The notes: generated from the letters alone by a model not told the origin. A stretch of 64,000 nt of DNA from Metabacillus crassostreae (GCF_016908395.1 NZ_JAFBDU010000002.1:434001-498000), one strand, 5' to 3'; counted from the first letter of the stretch, positions 43,223-53,548 are shown. A program made the numbers and translations.

Positions 43223-43493
43223 GATAGCTCCTCCTCTCAGGTGCCATTTTAGTGAATAACCCAGACAATTCTATATATGTTTCGCCAATTTTATCTATAA
43301 TTCATCATATTGTGCTACTTATCACAAATACTATAATATTCTATAAGTAATGAATGAAGCAATAAAATCGAAAGTGTTCTTCAAGAAAATTTCTTCTATA
43401 TTCTTTGCAAATCGTTCACAATAAATTAAGATGGTTAATGATACAATGAGTTAGTACAAAATTTCAAGTTTCTAGATTAGAAAGGGATCTCCA

Positions 43494-44669
43494 ATGACAA
43501 ACGAAAAATCCCCTCAGCAGCAAATAGATTATACGTTAATATTCATCTTATTTTTATTGGCAATTGTTAGTACACTTGCTATAAATAGTGCAGAATCTAC
43601 ACTTCCTGAAGTGTTACAAGGTATTAACTTTTCAATGAAACAAATACAATGGTATATCATCGGTTCAATGGCCGTTGTTGTAACAATGCTAATTGATTAT
43701 GATCGCTTTAGACAATTATCATGGTACTTATATGGCTTCGGATTGCTCTTATTATTAGGACTAGAAGTATTACCTGAAGGTATTGTTCAAACCATTAAAG
43801 GTGCAACAAGTTGGTATAGACTTGGACCACTTGGTAACTTCCAACCTTCAGAGTTAATGAAGATTATTATGATCATTGTGTTGAGTAAGGTTATTGCTGA
43901 CCATCGTGAAAAGTATCCTAATAATACTGTTGGTGATGACTTTTTACTTATAGGTAAATTGGCTGCTACTGCTGCACCACCGGTACTTTTATTAGTGAGA
44001 CAGCCAGATATGGGAATGACGATGGTGATATGTGCGATTATGGCCTCACTCATCTTAATATCTGGAATAAAATGGAAAATTATTTTACCAGCCCTTTTTA
44101 CTGCATTGTTTTCTGTTGGCGCCTTTCTGCTTATCTTTTTCAAATTCCCTGACTTTTTCCTTAAATATATTTTACGAGGTGAAGTCTACCAGTTAAACAG
44201 ATTTTACGGCTGGCTAAACCCCTATGAATATTCAGGAGAGCAAGGGTTTCAACTAGTAAAATCACTTATGGCAATTGGATCAGGGCAGCTCGATGGTAAA
44301 GGTTATCAAAACCTTGAGGTATATTTACCAGAAGCACACACTGATTTTATCTTTGCTGTTATCTCAGAACAATTCGGTTTTATCGGGGGAAGTGTTGTAA
44401 TCTCACTTTTCTTCTTATTAATATACAGAATGATTCATATTGCATTAGAAAGCAATGATCCATTTGGTAGCTACTTATGTACAGGAGTTATTGGAATGAT
44501 CACGTTTCAGGTGTTCCAAAATGTCGGTATGACAATTGGACTCCTACCTATTACTGGTTTACCACTACCATTTGTAAGCTATGGCGGGAGTTCATTGGCA
44601 ACCTATATGGTCGCTATTGCTATTGTTCTTAATGTTCGATCACGAACACGAAAATATATGTTTGATTAA
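43494..44669 (+). CDS. rodA: Rod-shape determining FtsW/RodA/SpoVE family protein
   Basis: SEDS-family peptidoglycan glycosyltransferase, 391 aa with about ten membrane helices. Signatures are GATSWYRLGPLGNFQPSELMK (about 101-121), GWLNPYEYSGEQGFQLVKSL (about 240), PEAHTDFIFAVISEQFG and the C-terminal PFVSYGGSS. The GATSWYRLG form and the missing FtsW-specific C-terminal extension favour RodA. I do not recall a rodA in this stretch of B. subtilis, so it may be a lineage-specific copy. Confidence 0.9.
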   Translation: MTNEKSPQQQIDYTLIFILFLLAIVSTLAINSAESTLPEVLQGINFSMKQIQWYIIGSMAVVVTMLIDYDRFRQLSWYLYGFGLLLLLGLEVLPEGIVQTIKGATSWYRLGPLGNFQPSELMKIIMIIVLSKVIADHREKYPNNTVGDDFLLIGKLAATAAPPVLLLVRQPDMGMTMVICAIMASLILISGIKWKIILPALFTALFSVGAFLLIFFKFPDFFLKYILRGEVYQLNRFYGWLNPYEYSGEQGFQLVKSLMAIGSGQLDGKGYQNLEVYLPEAHTDFIFAVISEQFGFIGGSVVISLFFLLIYRMIHIALESNDPFGSYLCTGVIGMITFQVFQNVGMTIGLLPITGLPLPFVSYGGSSLATYMVAIAIVLNVRSRTRKYMFD

Positions 44670-44989
44670 AAATGGTAATGCTTAAGTAAATAGAGATACA
44701 ACAGTACTTGATCAAACAACATGCAGGAAAGAGTGAAATTTAACCGAATTGTGCTTAAATTTATACTTTGTCATTACAATGGGTACCTTATTTAAAATAG
44801 GGTACTTTTTTTGTTAATCTTTTTAAACCAATAATTACGGTCAGATTTACATAAACTATAAAGCTTCTTCATGATAGATAATCAACTATATAAGAAAAAA
44901 TGAATATCAGACTTAAACAGTGTCTTATATCGTCAGTTTACTAACTGTAAAATAGCTAAAAACAAACCTTATAATAAGAGGTGAAAAAA
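44670..44989. other. Intergenic stretch between rodA and prpE
   Basis: Contains the rodA terminator (44783-44813) and a ribosome site (AGAGGTG) for prpE. Nothing else is supported. Confidence 0.45.
44783..44813 (+). terminator. Terminator of rodA
   Basis: GTACC-TTATTT / AAATA-GGGTAC hairpin followed by seven T. Confidence 0.8.
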
Positions 44990-45718
44990 ATGAAAGTCGA
45001 TGTGATAGGAGATATTCATGGTTGTTTTGATGAATTTGAAGAGTTAACACTGCAATTAGGATATGATTGGTCAACAGGGATCCCTTTGCACCCTAAAAAT
45101 CGTATGCTTTCCTTTGTCGGTGATTTAACAGATCGTGGACCTAATTCTATAAAAGTAATTGAAATAGTTTGTCGTCTTATTAAAGAGAATAAAGCATTTT
45201 ATTCTCCAGGAAACCATTGTAATAAGCTTTATCGTTACTTTCTTGGTAATAAGGTACAGATCACACATGGACTTGAAACAACTGTTGCTGAATTTGAACA
45301 GCTTCCTACTGATAAGCAAAAAGAGATCAAATCTGGATTTATTGCTCTTTATGAAAATTCTCCTTTGTATCAAAATCTAGATACTGGGAAGTTAATTGTT
45401 GCACATGCGGGGATTCGAGATGATTATATCGGGAAAAACAGTAATTCTGTTAAAACATTTGTTCTTTATGGTGATATTACTGGCGAGAAAAATCCTGATG
45501 GTACTCCGGAAAGACGTGATTGGGCTAAGCATTATAAAGGAAAAGCAATGATTGTTTATGGTCACACACCCGTTAAAACTCCAAAACGAACGAATAAAAC
45601 AATTAATATTGATACAGGTGCTGTATTTGGAAACAAGCTTACAGCCTATCGCTATCCTGAGGATGAAGTTATATCTGTTGAATCTACATTACCTTATGTT
45701 ACTGAGAGAATAAAGTAA
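44990..45718 (+). CDS. prpE: Bis(5'-nucleosyl)-tetraphosphatase PrpE
   Basis: Calcineurin-type metallophosphatase splitting Ap4A asymmetrically; in B. subtilis also a spore-germination phosphatase. The 242 aa start at ATG 44990 (AGAGGTG ahead); a GTG at 44981 lies inside that ribosome site. Metal motifs are [21 protein letters not shown] and SPGNHCNKL, then VYGHTPV. The position in the yjbO/nadK/relQ neighbourhood fits yjbP (prpE). Confidence 0.92.
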   Translation: MKVDVIGDIHGCFDEFEELTLQLGYDWSTGIPLHPKNRMLSFVGDLTDRGPNSIKVIEIVCRLIKENKAFYSPGNHCNKLYRYFLGNKVQITHGLETTVAEFEQLPTDKQKEIKSGFIALYENSPLYQNLDTGKLIVAHAGIRDDYIGKNSNSVKTFVLYGDITGEKNPDGTPERRDWAKHYKGKAMIVYGHTPVKTPKRTNKTINIDTGAVFGNKLTAYRYPEDEVISVESTLPYVTERIK

Positions 45719-45733
45719 AAAGGTACAAATAAC

Positions 45734-45777
45734 GTAGCCTGCCTTTCAAGTTTTTTTTCATATGAACGTCAGGCTAC
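45734..45777. terminator. Terminator between prpE and the RluD-type gene
   Basis: GTAGCCTG ... CAGGCTAC with a loop of about 28 bases, between convergent genes. Confidence 0.65.
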
Positions 45778-45807
45778 ATTTATTTTCTTTAGTAAATGTA
45801 TCGCAAA

Positions 45808-46698
45808 TCACTTTAAAAGTTGCTTCATATCATAAGGCATTTCTGAATGAAAGTCTAAGCTTTTTTCTAAGATAGGATGCCAAAAAGTAAGCTGTGAGCT
45901 ATGAAGTGCTTGTCTATTTATTTCTGTATCATTTCCCCTATATAGTGTATCTCCACATAAAGGATGACCAATAGATGAAAGGTGAACACGAATTTGATGG
46001 GTTCTCCCTGTATCAAGAACTAATTGAATATGAGTTTTATCATTCATTGATTTTAGTATATGAAAATGTGTAATAGCTTCTTGACCTAATTCAGTAACTT
46101 CTCTTTCAATAATACTATCTTTTTTTCGACCAATGCGGCTTGATATTGTCCCTTGGTGCTCTGTCATAACTCCTTCTACAACAGCTTCATATGTACGGTG
46201 AATTTCCTTCTTCTTTTGCTGCTCTGAAAATAATGAATGAGCATATCTATGCTTTGCTACTAGCATTAATCCTGAAGTGTCTTTATCTAATCGATTCACA
46301 ATATGTATCGTTGATAATATCTCCCTTTTTTCGTAGTAATGAATCAATCCATTTGCAAGAGTTCCTCTCTCAAGGTTTCTTGAAGGAATAGAGGGAACAT
46401 GTGGTGGCTTATTTATAACAAGACAATGTTCATCTTCATAAACAATTGTAAAAGGAACTTGATCATCAGGCTCTAAGCCATGACCCTTTATTTCCTCTGG
46501 AAAAATAACAATCAGCTTGTCATGTTCTTTTAATTTATATCTAACGGTAATATGTTCGGAATTAACCAAAATATCACCACCATTAAATTTAATATCTGTT
46601 AATGCCCTTTTAGAAATTTTCTTTTCTTTTAAAAAATCCGATACAGCTATTCCTTCAAACTGCTTACCTATTTTCCACTCAAGTTGAAATGGTGACAT
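45808..46698 (-). CDS. RluA/RluD family 23S rRNA pseudouridine synthase (YjbO)
   Basis: The 296 aa begin with an S4-like RNA-binding part (SKRALTDIKFNGGDILVN, about 28-60) and continue with the catalytic domain: HIVNRLDKDTSGLMLVAK (catalytic Asp in RLDKDTSG, about 136-144) and RTHQIRVHLSSIGHPLCGD. The set is complete for a uridine-to-pseudouridine isomerase of rRNA. The exact target site is not known. Its order next to nadK and relQ matches yjbO-yjbN-yjbM. Confidence 0.92.
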   Translation of the reverse strand: MSPFQLEWKIGKQFEGIAVSDFLKEKKISKRALTDIKFNGGDILVNSEHITVRYKLKEHDKLIVIFPEEIKGHGLEPDDQVPFTIVYEDEHCLVINKPPHVPSIPSRNLERGTLANGLIHYYEKREILSTIHIVNRLDKDTSGLMLVAKHRYAHSLFSEQQKKKEIHRTYEAVVEGVMTEHQGTISSRIGRKKDSIIEREVTELGQEAITHFHILKSMNDKTHIQLVLDTGRTHQIRVHLSSIGHPLCGDTLYRGNDTEINRQALHSSQLTFWHPILEKSLDFHSEMPYDMKQLLK

Positions 46699-47013
46699 GT
46701 TCTTTACCTACCTGTTTTAGCTTTTGTTATTTTTAATGTTCTATAATTTTTAGGGGTTACTTTGAGTTATTAGCAGGATCTAAAACTCAAGTCGAAGCAG
46801 TGGTGGATTCATTTCATCACTATGGTGTTTCTATGAACATAGGAGGATATCTTCATGTGCACTGAGGACGATTTGTTTTACATTGAAAAAATGATCCTAG
46901 AGCGGTAATGAACCGCTCACAGCACCATTTCTAAGATCCATAAGACCAACACAAGATTAAACACTAATTTAAATTGCTTTTTCTCATTATTGTGATAAAT
47001 CACTCTATATCTT
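46699..47013. other. Intergenic stretch upstream of the RluD-type gene
   Basis: Holds a perfect small hairpin GAGCGGT-AATGA-ACCGCTC (46898-46918) downstream of nadK, without a good T run. Otherwise no feature was recognised. Confidence 0.45.
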
Positions 47014-47811
47014 TTACATATCTCCGACAAAAGAATCACGTACTCTTTTCCAAAATGGAAAAGGCTTAAAGCGAGCAAAGCGAACATTTTCATTCGCGAC
47101 ACGACATTGAATGGATTTTACATCTTTATGCAAAAGAGTTAAATGGTCGATCGTTATTTGAAAATCAACATCATTTACTGGCTTCAGCATACATGTGTGA
47201 TGCTCTGGCAAAATAAGTGGTGATCCTATTGTACGAAAAACTCGATTATTAATCGATGCCATTTCCGCCAGCTGAACCGCACGTAAAGAAGGATGTAATA
47301 TCGCCCCACCTAATGCTTTGTTATATGCAGTACTTCCAGATGGGGTTGAAATACATAAGCCATCTCCACGAAATGTTTCAAACGCCTGTCCTTTAATTTC
47401 AACATCCATCACAAGAGTACCTTCAATACTTTTTACCGTACATTCATTTAATGCTAAATATCTTGCTTCTCTTCCACCATCATTATGGCGAATAATCACT
47501 TCTAATATTGGGTATTCAACAACTTGATAAGGTGTTTTTGCAATGGCAATAACAAGCTTCTCAATTTCATCAGGAACCCAATCCGCATAAAAACCCAGAT
47601 GCCCAGTATGAACCCCTATAAAAGCAGTTTTATCTAACCTGCTTCTATATCGATGAAAAGCATATAAAAGGGTACCGTCACCTCCAACAGAAATGACAAT
47701 ATCTGGACAATCCTCATCATAATCTAGTTGAAAATCCAACAAATAGGTTTTCATTTTTTGCATTATAGAATTTGAAACTGGATCACCCTTTGATGAAATT
47801 GCGAATTTCAT
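47014..47811 (-). CDS. nadK: NAD kinase
   Basis: Makes NADP from NAD and ATP. The 265 aa show the glycine-rich GGDGT motif (43-47, catalytic D45), N122-E123 (LNECTVKS) and [18 protein letters not shown]. One of two NAD kinases typical of Bacillus (YjbN, the housekeeping type). Precedes the RluD-type gene in the same direction, as yjbN-yjbO. Confidence 0.94.
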   Translation of the reverse strand: MKFAISSKGDPVSNSIMQKMKTYLLDFQLDYDEDCPDIVISVGGDGTLLYAFHRYRSRLDKTAFIGVHTGHLGFYADWVPDEIEKLVIAIAKTPYQVVEYPILEVIIRHNDGGREARYLALNECTVKSIEGTLVMDVEIKGQAFETFRGDGLCISTPSGSTAYNKALGGAILHPSLRAVQLAEMASINNRVFRTIGSPLILPEHHTCMLKPVNDVDFQITIDHLTLLHKDVKSIQCRVANENVRFARFKPFPFWKRVRDSFVGDM

Positions 47812-47877
47812 ACAATATTACCCCTTTATAAAAGATTTCGTTCATGTTTAATTTGGATAATTACATTATATACGAAA

Positions 47878-48513
47878 TTAAGGACGATTTTTATCTGTTT
47901 TTCTTGAAAAAATCACATGTGCTTCTTGGATCTCACCACGAATTTGAGACATTTCCTCATCCAAAGAATATGCTGCCTCTGCTGCACGTTTTAAACGGAC
48001 CTTAATATTATCTGGTATTTTTCCACTATATTTGTAATTTAATGAATGTTCAATAGTTGCCCAGAAATTCATTGATAATGTTCTAATTTGTATCTCCACT
48101 AAAAGCTTTTGTTCACCTTTAATTGTTTGAACAGGATATTTTACAACAAGATGATATGACCGATAGCCACTATCTTTTTTGCTTGTGATATAATCACGTT
48201 CTTCAATTATTTCCAGGTCATTTCTGCTTCTCAGCATATCTACTACGACCTTTATATCGTCAACAAATTGACACATCATTCTTATTCCAGCAATATCCTG
48301 CATTTCTTCATCGATGGAATTCATGTTGATATTTTTTCTTTTAGCTTTATCTAAAATACTTGCTATCGGCTTAACACGACCTGTCACAAACTCAATTGGT
48401 GAGTGTGAGTGCTCTAATTCATACTGTGATCGTATTCCTCTTAATTTTACTTTTAATTCCTCTACAGCTTGATTATATGGAGCTAAAAATGATTTCCATT
48501 GTTCACTTTGCAT
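47878..48513 (-). CDS. relQ: Small (p)ppGpp synthetase (RelQ/SasB)
   Basis: GTP pyrophosphokinase without hydrolase domain, 211 aa, making the alarmones ppGpp/pppGpp. RelA/SpoT synthetase motifs seen are FVTGRVKPIASILDK, DIAGIRMMCQFVDDI, DSGYRSYHLVV and EIQIRTLSMNFWATIEHSLNYKYSG. Length and the C-terminal helices agree with a tetrameric small alarmone synthetase. Upstream of nadK in the same orientation (yjbM-yjbN), likely one unit. Confidence 0.94.
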   Translation of the reverse strand: MQSEQWKSFLAPYNQAVEELKVKLRGIRSQYELEHSHSPIEFVTGRVKPIASILDKAKRKNINMNSIDEEMQDIAGIRMMCQFVDDIKVVVDMLRSRNDLEIIEERDYITSKKDSGYRSYHLVVKYPVQTIKGEQKLLVEIQIRTLSMNFWATIEHSLNYKYSGKIPDNIKVRLKRAAEAAYSLDEEMSQIRGEIQEAHVIFSRKTDKNRP

Positions 48514-48759
48514 TTACATCCCCCTTAAAAACCGTTAAGTAGGTATATTGACTAAAAAATGGAGGCAGGTAAAAACATTTTGAAAATTTCTTTTGAAAAT
48601 AAAGGATTCTCACTGTTTTCAAAAGGCTTGCTTTTATTATTGGTCCAGTTTGAACAATAATTAACTCGCTGCATCCTAGTAAATTCACCTACGATTTACT
48701 TATGCTAGAAACTTGCTAAGATCATCTTCCAGCGGTAAAAGAATTATTTCTAGAATAAA

Positions 48760-49137
48760 TTATGTTAATAGAAATGCCTCAACAACCTTATTTTCCATTT
48801 CTTCACCATAGTTTGCATTATCTTTTATATTGCCTAAAAGGTATGTTAATTCATCCGACAATTCAACTAGCTCTAATTCTTGATCACCAATTTTTGCTAT
48901 AACAGGAAGGTTGTCTTCCTTAGCTGTTCTTAATTCTGACCATATCGAATGTGGTAAGCTTGCATAAACAAATGCATCACTCGAGTCGAGTATATAAATG
49001 AATGCTAAATGATCAGAATCAACAAGCATTTGACCTTTAGCTTTTAATTCACCAAATTCACTATGAGTACTTTCAGGTTCTAATACTAATGTTTTGTTGT
49101 TAATGTTTGCCTTTGTAAGTTCAATTCTTTTATTCAT
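48760..49137 (-). CDS. yjbL: UPF0738 family protein YjbL
   Basis: A 125-aa soluble protein with a mostly beta N-terminal half (ELTKANINNKTLVLEPEST) and ending VVEAFLLT. Length and neighbourhood (between relQ and yjbK) match YjbL, a conserved Bacillus protein of unknown function. GAAGGAGAT ribosome site; divergent from yjbK. Confidence 0.82.
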   Translation of the reverse strand: MNKRIELTKANINNKTLVLEPESTHSEFGELKAKGQMLVDSDHLAFIYILDSSDAFVYASLPHSIWSELRTAKEDNLPVIAKIGDQELELVELSDELTYLLGNIKDNANYGEEMENKVVEAFLLT

Positions 49138-49266
49138 AGTAATCTCCTTCCATTACAGTCCATGATTATTTTACCATATTAAAAAGTTACTTGATAATAT
49201 TGCGAGATATTAAAATAAAAGAGATAATAGAAAGAACGATTATACTAACTATGTGAGGTCTTAACT

Positions 49267-49851
49267 ATGTCACAAGAAATTGAAATAGAGTTTAAAAATT
49301 TACTAACTCAAGAGGAATTTTTAAAAATAAGAGACTTTTTTAATATAAAAGAACATGAGTTTTTCTTTCAAGAAAATCATTATTTTGATACACCACAATT
49401 TTCATTAAAAGAATTGGGCTCTGCTCTCCGAATAAGAAAGAAGCAAGATAAGTATTGTTTAACATTGAAAGAGCCTGCTGCAATAGGCTTATTAGAAACA
49501 CATCAATTCATTACAGAAGAAGTTGCTAATGAGATGATTCATTCAGGTCAGTTAATAGAAGGACAAATTGCAGAACGATTAAACGGACATGACATTGATT
49601 ATAAAACCATTACGTATTTTGGGACACTGTCTACCACAAGAGCTGAAAAAGAATATAAAAATGGACTTATCGTTTTAGATCATAGTCAATATTTATCAGT
49701 TGAAGACTACGAACTAGAATATGAAGTCCAAGATGAAAACGAAGGTAAAGTGTTTTTTTCTGATTTATTGGATGAACTGAATATACCCATTCGTCATACT
49801 AAAAATAAAATTCGTCGCTTTTATGAGCAAAAATATAAAGAGATGGGGTAA
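49267..49851 (+). CDS. yjbK: CYTH domain protein YjbK
   Basis: The 194 aa are one CYTH (triphosphate tunnel) domain: the N-terminal EIEIEFK is the ExExK signature, followed by charged tunnel strands [19 protein letters not shown] and ELEYEVQ. CYTH enzymes act on inorganic or organic triphosphates with divalent metal; the exact substrate of YjbK is unknown. Next to relQ and prpE, both also phosphate/nucleotide enzymes. Confidence 0.9.
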   Translation: MSQEIEIEFKNLLTQEEFLKIRDFFNIKEHEFFFQENHYFDTPQFSLKELGSALRIRKKQDKYCLTLKEPAAIGLLETHQFITEEVANEMIHSGQLIEGQIAERLNGHDIDYKTITYFGTLSTTRAEKEYKNGLIVLDHSQYLSVEDYELEYEVQDENEGKVFFSDLLDELNIPIRHTKNKIRRFYEQKYKEMG

Positions 49852-49856
49852 ATACC

Positions 49857-50495
49857 TTGGATATAAATATGAAATACTATAAAACAATGATGGAGCTTCA
49901 AGCATTACAGAGCTTTAATAACACATCAAAAAGCATGAGCAATCCTGGGTTCGATACAAATTTTCAGGATTTATTAAAGGCATTTATTGGTCAATCCGGG
50001 GGTACTACTGTTCCTGAAAAAACGACAGTCTCTTTATCATCTTTACCAAGCATGATGCTAAAAACTTCATCTCAACTACCTATAAACACTAGTCATACAT
50101 CACCAATAAGTTCAGGATCAGGTACAATCGATGATATCATTGCCAAAGCATCAGCTAAATATGGAGTAGATGAAAAATTAATCCGAGCTGTTATTCAACA
50201 AGAATCAGGATTCAAGACAAATGCAAAAAGCCATGCTGGAGCAATGGGTCTTATGCAATTAATGCCTGCTACCGCACGTTCTCTTGGTGTAGATAACCCA
50301 TTTGATGCGTCTCAAAACGTAGAGGGCGGTACAAAATATTTAAAGAAAATGCTTTCTAAATATAATGGAGATGTGTCACTAGCACTAGCTGCTTATAATG
50401 CAGGACCAGGAAACGTAGACAAATATGGTGGCATTCCCCCATTTAAAGAAACGCAAAACTATGTTCGCAAAATCACGTCTACCTATCAAGTATAA
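49857..50495 (+). CDS. yjbJ: Lytic transglycosylase YjbJ (SLT domain)
   Basis: The 212 aa have a Ser/Thr-rich N-terminal half of about 95 residues with no clear signal peptide and a C-terminal SLT (goose-lysozyme-like) domain with catalytic Glu in [15 protein letters not shown] (about 120), [13 protein letters not shown] and [17 protein letters not shown]. It cuts peptidoglycan strands. A TTG start at 49857 is used here; ATG 49869 is an alternative, neither having a strong ribosome site. Transcribed with yjbK. Confidence 0.9.
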   Translation: MDINMKYYKTMMELQALQSFNNTSKSMSNPGFDTNFQDLLKAFIGQSGGTTVPEKTTVSLSSLPSMMLKTSSQLPINTSHTSPISSGSGTIDDIIAKASAKYGVDEKLIRAVIQQESGFKTNAKSHAGAMGLMQLMPATARSLGVDNPFDASQNVEGGTKYLKKMLSKYNGDVSLALAAYNAGPGNVDKYGGIPPFKETQNYVRKITSTYQV

Positions 50496-50509
50496 TATGA
50501 TTAATCACA

Positions 50510-50540
50510 CACCTACTATTTTAGTAGGTGTTCTATTTTT
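50510..50540 (+). terminator. Terminator of yjbK-yjbJ
   Basis: CACCTACT-ATTTT-AGTAGGTG followed by TTCTATTTTT. Confidence 0.85.
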
Positions 50541-50952
50541 ATCATCGATTTTTTAAAAATAGCAACATGCAGAAATAAAAGGGCCTTTTACAATCATCTT
50601 CGAGCGATTTGTTTGAGATATATAAACTCACTTGATAAAATATAAATACGTCATAAAGACGTTGAATTACTTTCTTAATAAAAAAATGGATTTTATACAG
50701 CACAGTTTACAGACTCATGGTATCTTTTCTTAATAGGATAGGACCTTATAACTCCTTGTTTTAAGTCAATTAGCAATATGTCCCTAGAAAAGAGCCAATG
50801 TAAATGATTACTTTTTAAGGCTCAAGTTAAGATTTAAACATTGTTGATTAAAATTTCCGATAAGATCTGATCCTAACAAATATGGAAATCGACAACTAAA
50901 TTAGGCCGAGTCCAAGGTTAAATAAATAGCAAACGTTAAAGGAGCTATCAAC
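50541..50952. other. Intergenic stretch upstream of yjbI
   Basis: About 410 bp, AT-rich, without open frames or recognised RNA. The yjbI ribosome site AAAGGAG is at its right end. Confidence 0.4.
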
Positions 50953-51384
50953 ATGACAGATCAACAATTAACACCATATGAGGCGATTGGAGAGCAAACA
51001 CTTTCGCAGCTTGTTGATTCCTTTTATGGAAATGTCCAAAATCACCCACTGCTAGCACCAATTTTCCCAGATGATTTAACTGAAACAGCTCGGAAACAAA
51101 AGCAGTTCCTTACACAATATTTAGGTGGTCCACAAATTTACACAGAAGAACATGGTCACCCTATGCTAAGAGCTAGACATCTTCCTTTTGAAATCACACC
51201 CTCTCGTGCAAATGCATGGATCTCATGTATGGAGAAAGCTATGAATGAGATTGAATTAGAAGAAAATGTGAAGGAATTTTTATTGCATCGTCTCACCCTT
51301 ACTGCACATCATATGGTAAATAGTGCAGATAATGAAGATGACAATGTTCAGAAAGAGGTTAATAAAAATGAAGGGCAATCATGA
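50953..51384 (+). CDS. yjbI: Group II truncated hemoglobin YjbI
   Basis: The 143 aa are a truncated globin with the [21 protein letters not shown] and [11 protein letters not shown] motifs; the last region carries the proximal histidine. In B. subtilis YjbI helps protect against oxidative damage. It overlaps the start of spxH by 17 bp, so the two are co-translated. Confidence 0.93.
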   Translation: MTDQQLTPYEAIGEQTLSQLVDSFYGNVQNHPLLAPIFPDDLTETARKQKQFLTQYLGGPQIYTEEHGHPMLRARHLPFEITPSRANAWISCMEKAMNEIELEENVKEFLLHRLTLTAHHMVNSADNEDDNVQKEVNKNEGQS

Positions 51385-52252
51385 GAAAAAAGATGTCTCC
51401 CTCTTTTTCTCTCAGTGTAGTGGGCATCCTGATAAACCTTTAGAAATTTATATGTTTGTAGATCCTTTATGTCCAGAATGCTGGGCTTTAGAACCGATTA
51501 TAAAAAAGCTACAGATTGAGTACGGACGTCTGTTTACTTTAAAATATATAATAAGTGGACGACTAGCTACATTGAATGTTTCAAAGAGAATGAGACCTGA
51601 AAAATTAGCTGAAGCATGGGAGAAAACGGCAAGTCGAACCGGTATGTCATGCGACGGAAATGTATGGCTTGATAACCCACTTTCAAGTCCGTATATTGCA
51701 TCACTCGCAATTAAATCGGCCGAGCTTCAAGGGAAAAAAGCTGGACTTCGTTATTTACGAAAGTTACGAGAACAATTATTCATTCAAAGTAAAAATGTTT
51801 CTGATGAGAGCCTTTTAGTTGAAATTGCTGACTATGTTGGTTTAGACGTTGATGAATTTCAAAAAGATTTACATTCTCAAAGCACCGCAAAAGCTTTACA
51901 ATGTGATTTGAAAATCACATCAGAAATGGATGTCCAAGAAATACCTACACTTGCTTTTTTCAGTGAAGATGTTGATGAGGAAGGTTTAAAAATAACTGGC
52001 ATTTATTCATACGATATGTATGTGCAAGTTCTTAAAGAAATGATTGGTGATGTAATCAAGCCTTCACATACACCACCATTAGAAGTCTTTTTACAGTACT
52101 ATCAATTTGTGGCATCAGCAGAAATTGCTACCGTATACGATATGACATTAGCAGAAGTAGAAAAGGAATTAAAAAAACTTGTACTTTCTCAAAAAGTTGA
52201 AAAAGTTCAAGCTAAATACGGAACATTTTGGAAATACAATGATACTAATTAA
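51368..52252 (+). CDS. spxH: ClpXP adaptor SpxH (YjbH)
   Basis: Adaptor that delivers Spx to ClpXP for degradation. The 294 aa start at ATG 51368 (AGAGG ahead); an earlier in-frame ATG at 51323 is within yjbI and lacks a ribosome site. A DsbA-like thioredoxin fold has the active motif C35-P-E-C38, and the N-terminus has extra histidines (CSGH) as in the zinc-binding form. Its substrate Spx and a second adaptor, MecA, are encoded 9 kb downstream. Confidence 0.94.
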   Translation: MKGNHEKKDVSLFFSQCSGHPDKPLEIYMFVDPLCPECWALEPIIKKLQIEYGRLFTLKYIISGRLATLNVSKRMRPEKLAEAWEKTASRTGMSCDGNVWLDNPLSSPYIASLAIKSAELQGKKAGLRYLRKLREQLFIQSKNVSDESLLVEIADYVGLDVDEFQKDLHSQSTAKALQCDLKITSEMDVQEIPTLAFFSEDVDEEGLKITGIYSYDMYVQVLKEMIGDVIKPSHTPPLEVFLQYYQFVASAEIATVYDMTLAEVEKELKKLVLSQKVEKVQAKYGTFWKYNDTN

Positions 52253-52264
52253 AATAATAATAGA

Positions 52265-52330
52265 AATGACTCCAATAAATCAGTACTCACTTCTTTCTAG
52301 TGAGACCTGATCCATTGGGGTTATTTTTTT
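52265..52330 (+). terminator. Terminator of yjbI-spxH
   Basis: AATGACTCCAAT...ATTGGGGTTATT with an inner ACTCAC/GTGAG hairpin and seven T at the end. Confidence 0.7.
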
Positions 52331-52335
52331 ATGCC

Positions 52336-52773
52336 TTATCTAATAAAAGCTTTTTCTTCTGAGGACAGCGCATCCTCCAGCCACTTTGGATGCATTGTTA
52401 CAAGGCCTTTGGGCAACTTATTAACTGGAAAGAATGCCACATCCAGTGATTCCACAGGATCTATACTAAGATGACCACCAGTAATCTTAGCAAGAAAATA
52501 CGTTGTAATAAAATGAACCACTTTTCCATTTGGATAATGAAATATTTGTGAAGTAGGATCAGAATAGACTCCAATTAGTCTTTCAATGCTAATATCATAA
52601 CCTGTTTCTTCAAACACTTCTCGTTTGGCCGCCTGTTCAACTGTCTCCCCCGGCTCAACATGTCCTGAAGGAATTCCCCATAACCCAACATCCGTTCTTT
52701 TTTGCAATAAAACTCTCCCATCTTCATCAAATATAATAACAGCTACACCTGGGTGTATTATTTTACATTCCAC
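52336..52773 (-). CDS. Nudix hydrolase
   Basis: The 145 aa carry the Nudix box from GHVEPGETVEQAAKREVFEE to TGYDI (about 35-60), complete with REVFEETG. It starts with GTG 52773 after AGGTGGGG. It hydrolyses a nucleoside diphosphate linked to another moiety; the DELxGxV-type specificity is not determinable. Converges with spxH. Confidence 0.88.
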   Translation of the reverse strand: MECKIIHPGVAVIIFDEDGRVLLQKRTDVGLWGIPSGHVEPGETVEQAAKREVFEETGYDISIERLIGVYSDPTSQIFHYPNGKVVHFITTYFLAKITGGHLSIDPVESLDVAFFPVNKLPKGLVTMHPKWLEDALSSEEKAFIR

Positions 52774-52935
52774 TGCACTTCCCCACCTTTTTCTTAAACA
52801 AATGACGTGAACTAGTGATCTATTATTTATAGCATAGCAAATAAGGGATAATATATGGGAGTTTACATTCTCTGATAGAGGTTTTATAGATAATCAATGA
52901 CTTTCATTCTCTTATTCTAGGTAAAAAGAGGATAA

Positions 52936-53050
52936 ATAAAAAACCCTATACAAGTATAGGGTCTTTTTTTATGTCTTAACGACAACAAAGGGGATGGGAG
53001 AAATTTTCACGGTCAAACAAAGGGGTAAATGTTTGTTTGTGATTAATTTC
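52936..53050 (-). ncRNA. roxS: RoxS/RsaE regulatory small RNA
   Basis: Redox-responsive trans-acting sRNA that pairs through C-rich loops with mRNAs of central metabolism. On the minus strand the 5' part GTGAAATTAATCACAAAC, the conserved CCCCTTTGTTT (53015-53025), the TTTCTCCCATCCCCTTTG stretch (about 52986-53003) and the terminator ACCCTATAC-TT-GTATAGGGT with T run (52935-52962) agree with RoxS/RsaE as known from B. subtilis and S. aureus. The predicted size is about 115 nt, the B. subtilis length. It lies near spxH (yjbH), as in those species. The 5' end is estimated from the -10. Confidence 0.92.
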
Positions 53051-53054
53051 ACAT
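53037..53054. promoter_or_regulatory. Rex-type operator at the roxS 5' end
   Basis: TTGTGATTAATTTCACAT matches the Rex consensus TTGTGAAnnnnTTCACAA at all but two positions, and is nearly palindromic. It overlaps the transcription start and adjoins the -10, as expected for NADH-relieved repression by Rex. Confidence 0.75.
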
Positions 53055-53056
53055 CT

Positions 53057-53083
53057 ATAATATATCAAAAATTGTCGACAAAT
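53057..53083 (-). promoter_or_regulatory. Promoter of roxS
   Basis: On the minus strand TATTAT (53057-53062) is preceded at about 15 bp by TTGTCG. The start predicted from this -10 gives the known RoxS 5' end. Confidence 0.55.
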
Positions 53084-53203
53084 GACAAGTGCCGAGTTAT
53101 CATTTCACAAAAATGTCACATAAGAGTAATAAGTTTAAGTAATTGATTTACTTCTAGACGTGTTGTTGAAGTGATATTCTGTTGACCTATAGTCTTGTTT
53201 TTC

Positions 53204-53415
53204 CATGGCTAAGGGACTCATCCACTACATTATGAACTGAACTTTTGCATCAGAAGGTATAAATGAACCTTTGACAACCCTTAGATTCACCTTTCCACCT
53301 GCTAATGTTCCTCACCCACTCTATGACGAACTTTAGCTTCATCTTTCCTCTAGCTAATGGCCCTCATCCACTCTATGACGACCTTTTAGCTTCATCTTTC
53401 CACAGGCTAATCTAC
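53204..53415. repeat. Degenerate 52-bp tandem repeat
   Basis: Units begin at 53273, 53325 and 53377, exactly 52 bp apart, each with GAC(G/A)A...TTAG(C/A)TTCA(T/C)CTTTCC...GCTAAT and the first two ending CACTCTAT. A weaker copy lies to the left (GGCTAAGGGACTCATCCACT from about 53206). There is no convincing reading frame. It lies between roxS and the small membrane protein gene. Confidence 0.7.
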
Positions 53416-53548
53416 TAAAAGTATCTAATTCACTGCAAAGCAAAAAATCATCTACACTTGCTTGTCTAAAAAATCACCTCAAATAAGGATAAAGACATCA
53501 GTAACATCATATAGAATATAAATAAGCACTGTTATAGGGAGGGCTATT

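Noticed and set aside
43223-43493. Possible Mg2+ (M-box) riboswitch for mgtE
   Set aside because: The conserved M-box core was not found on the minus strand of the leader.
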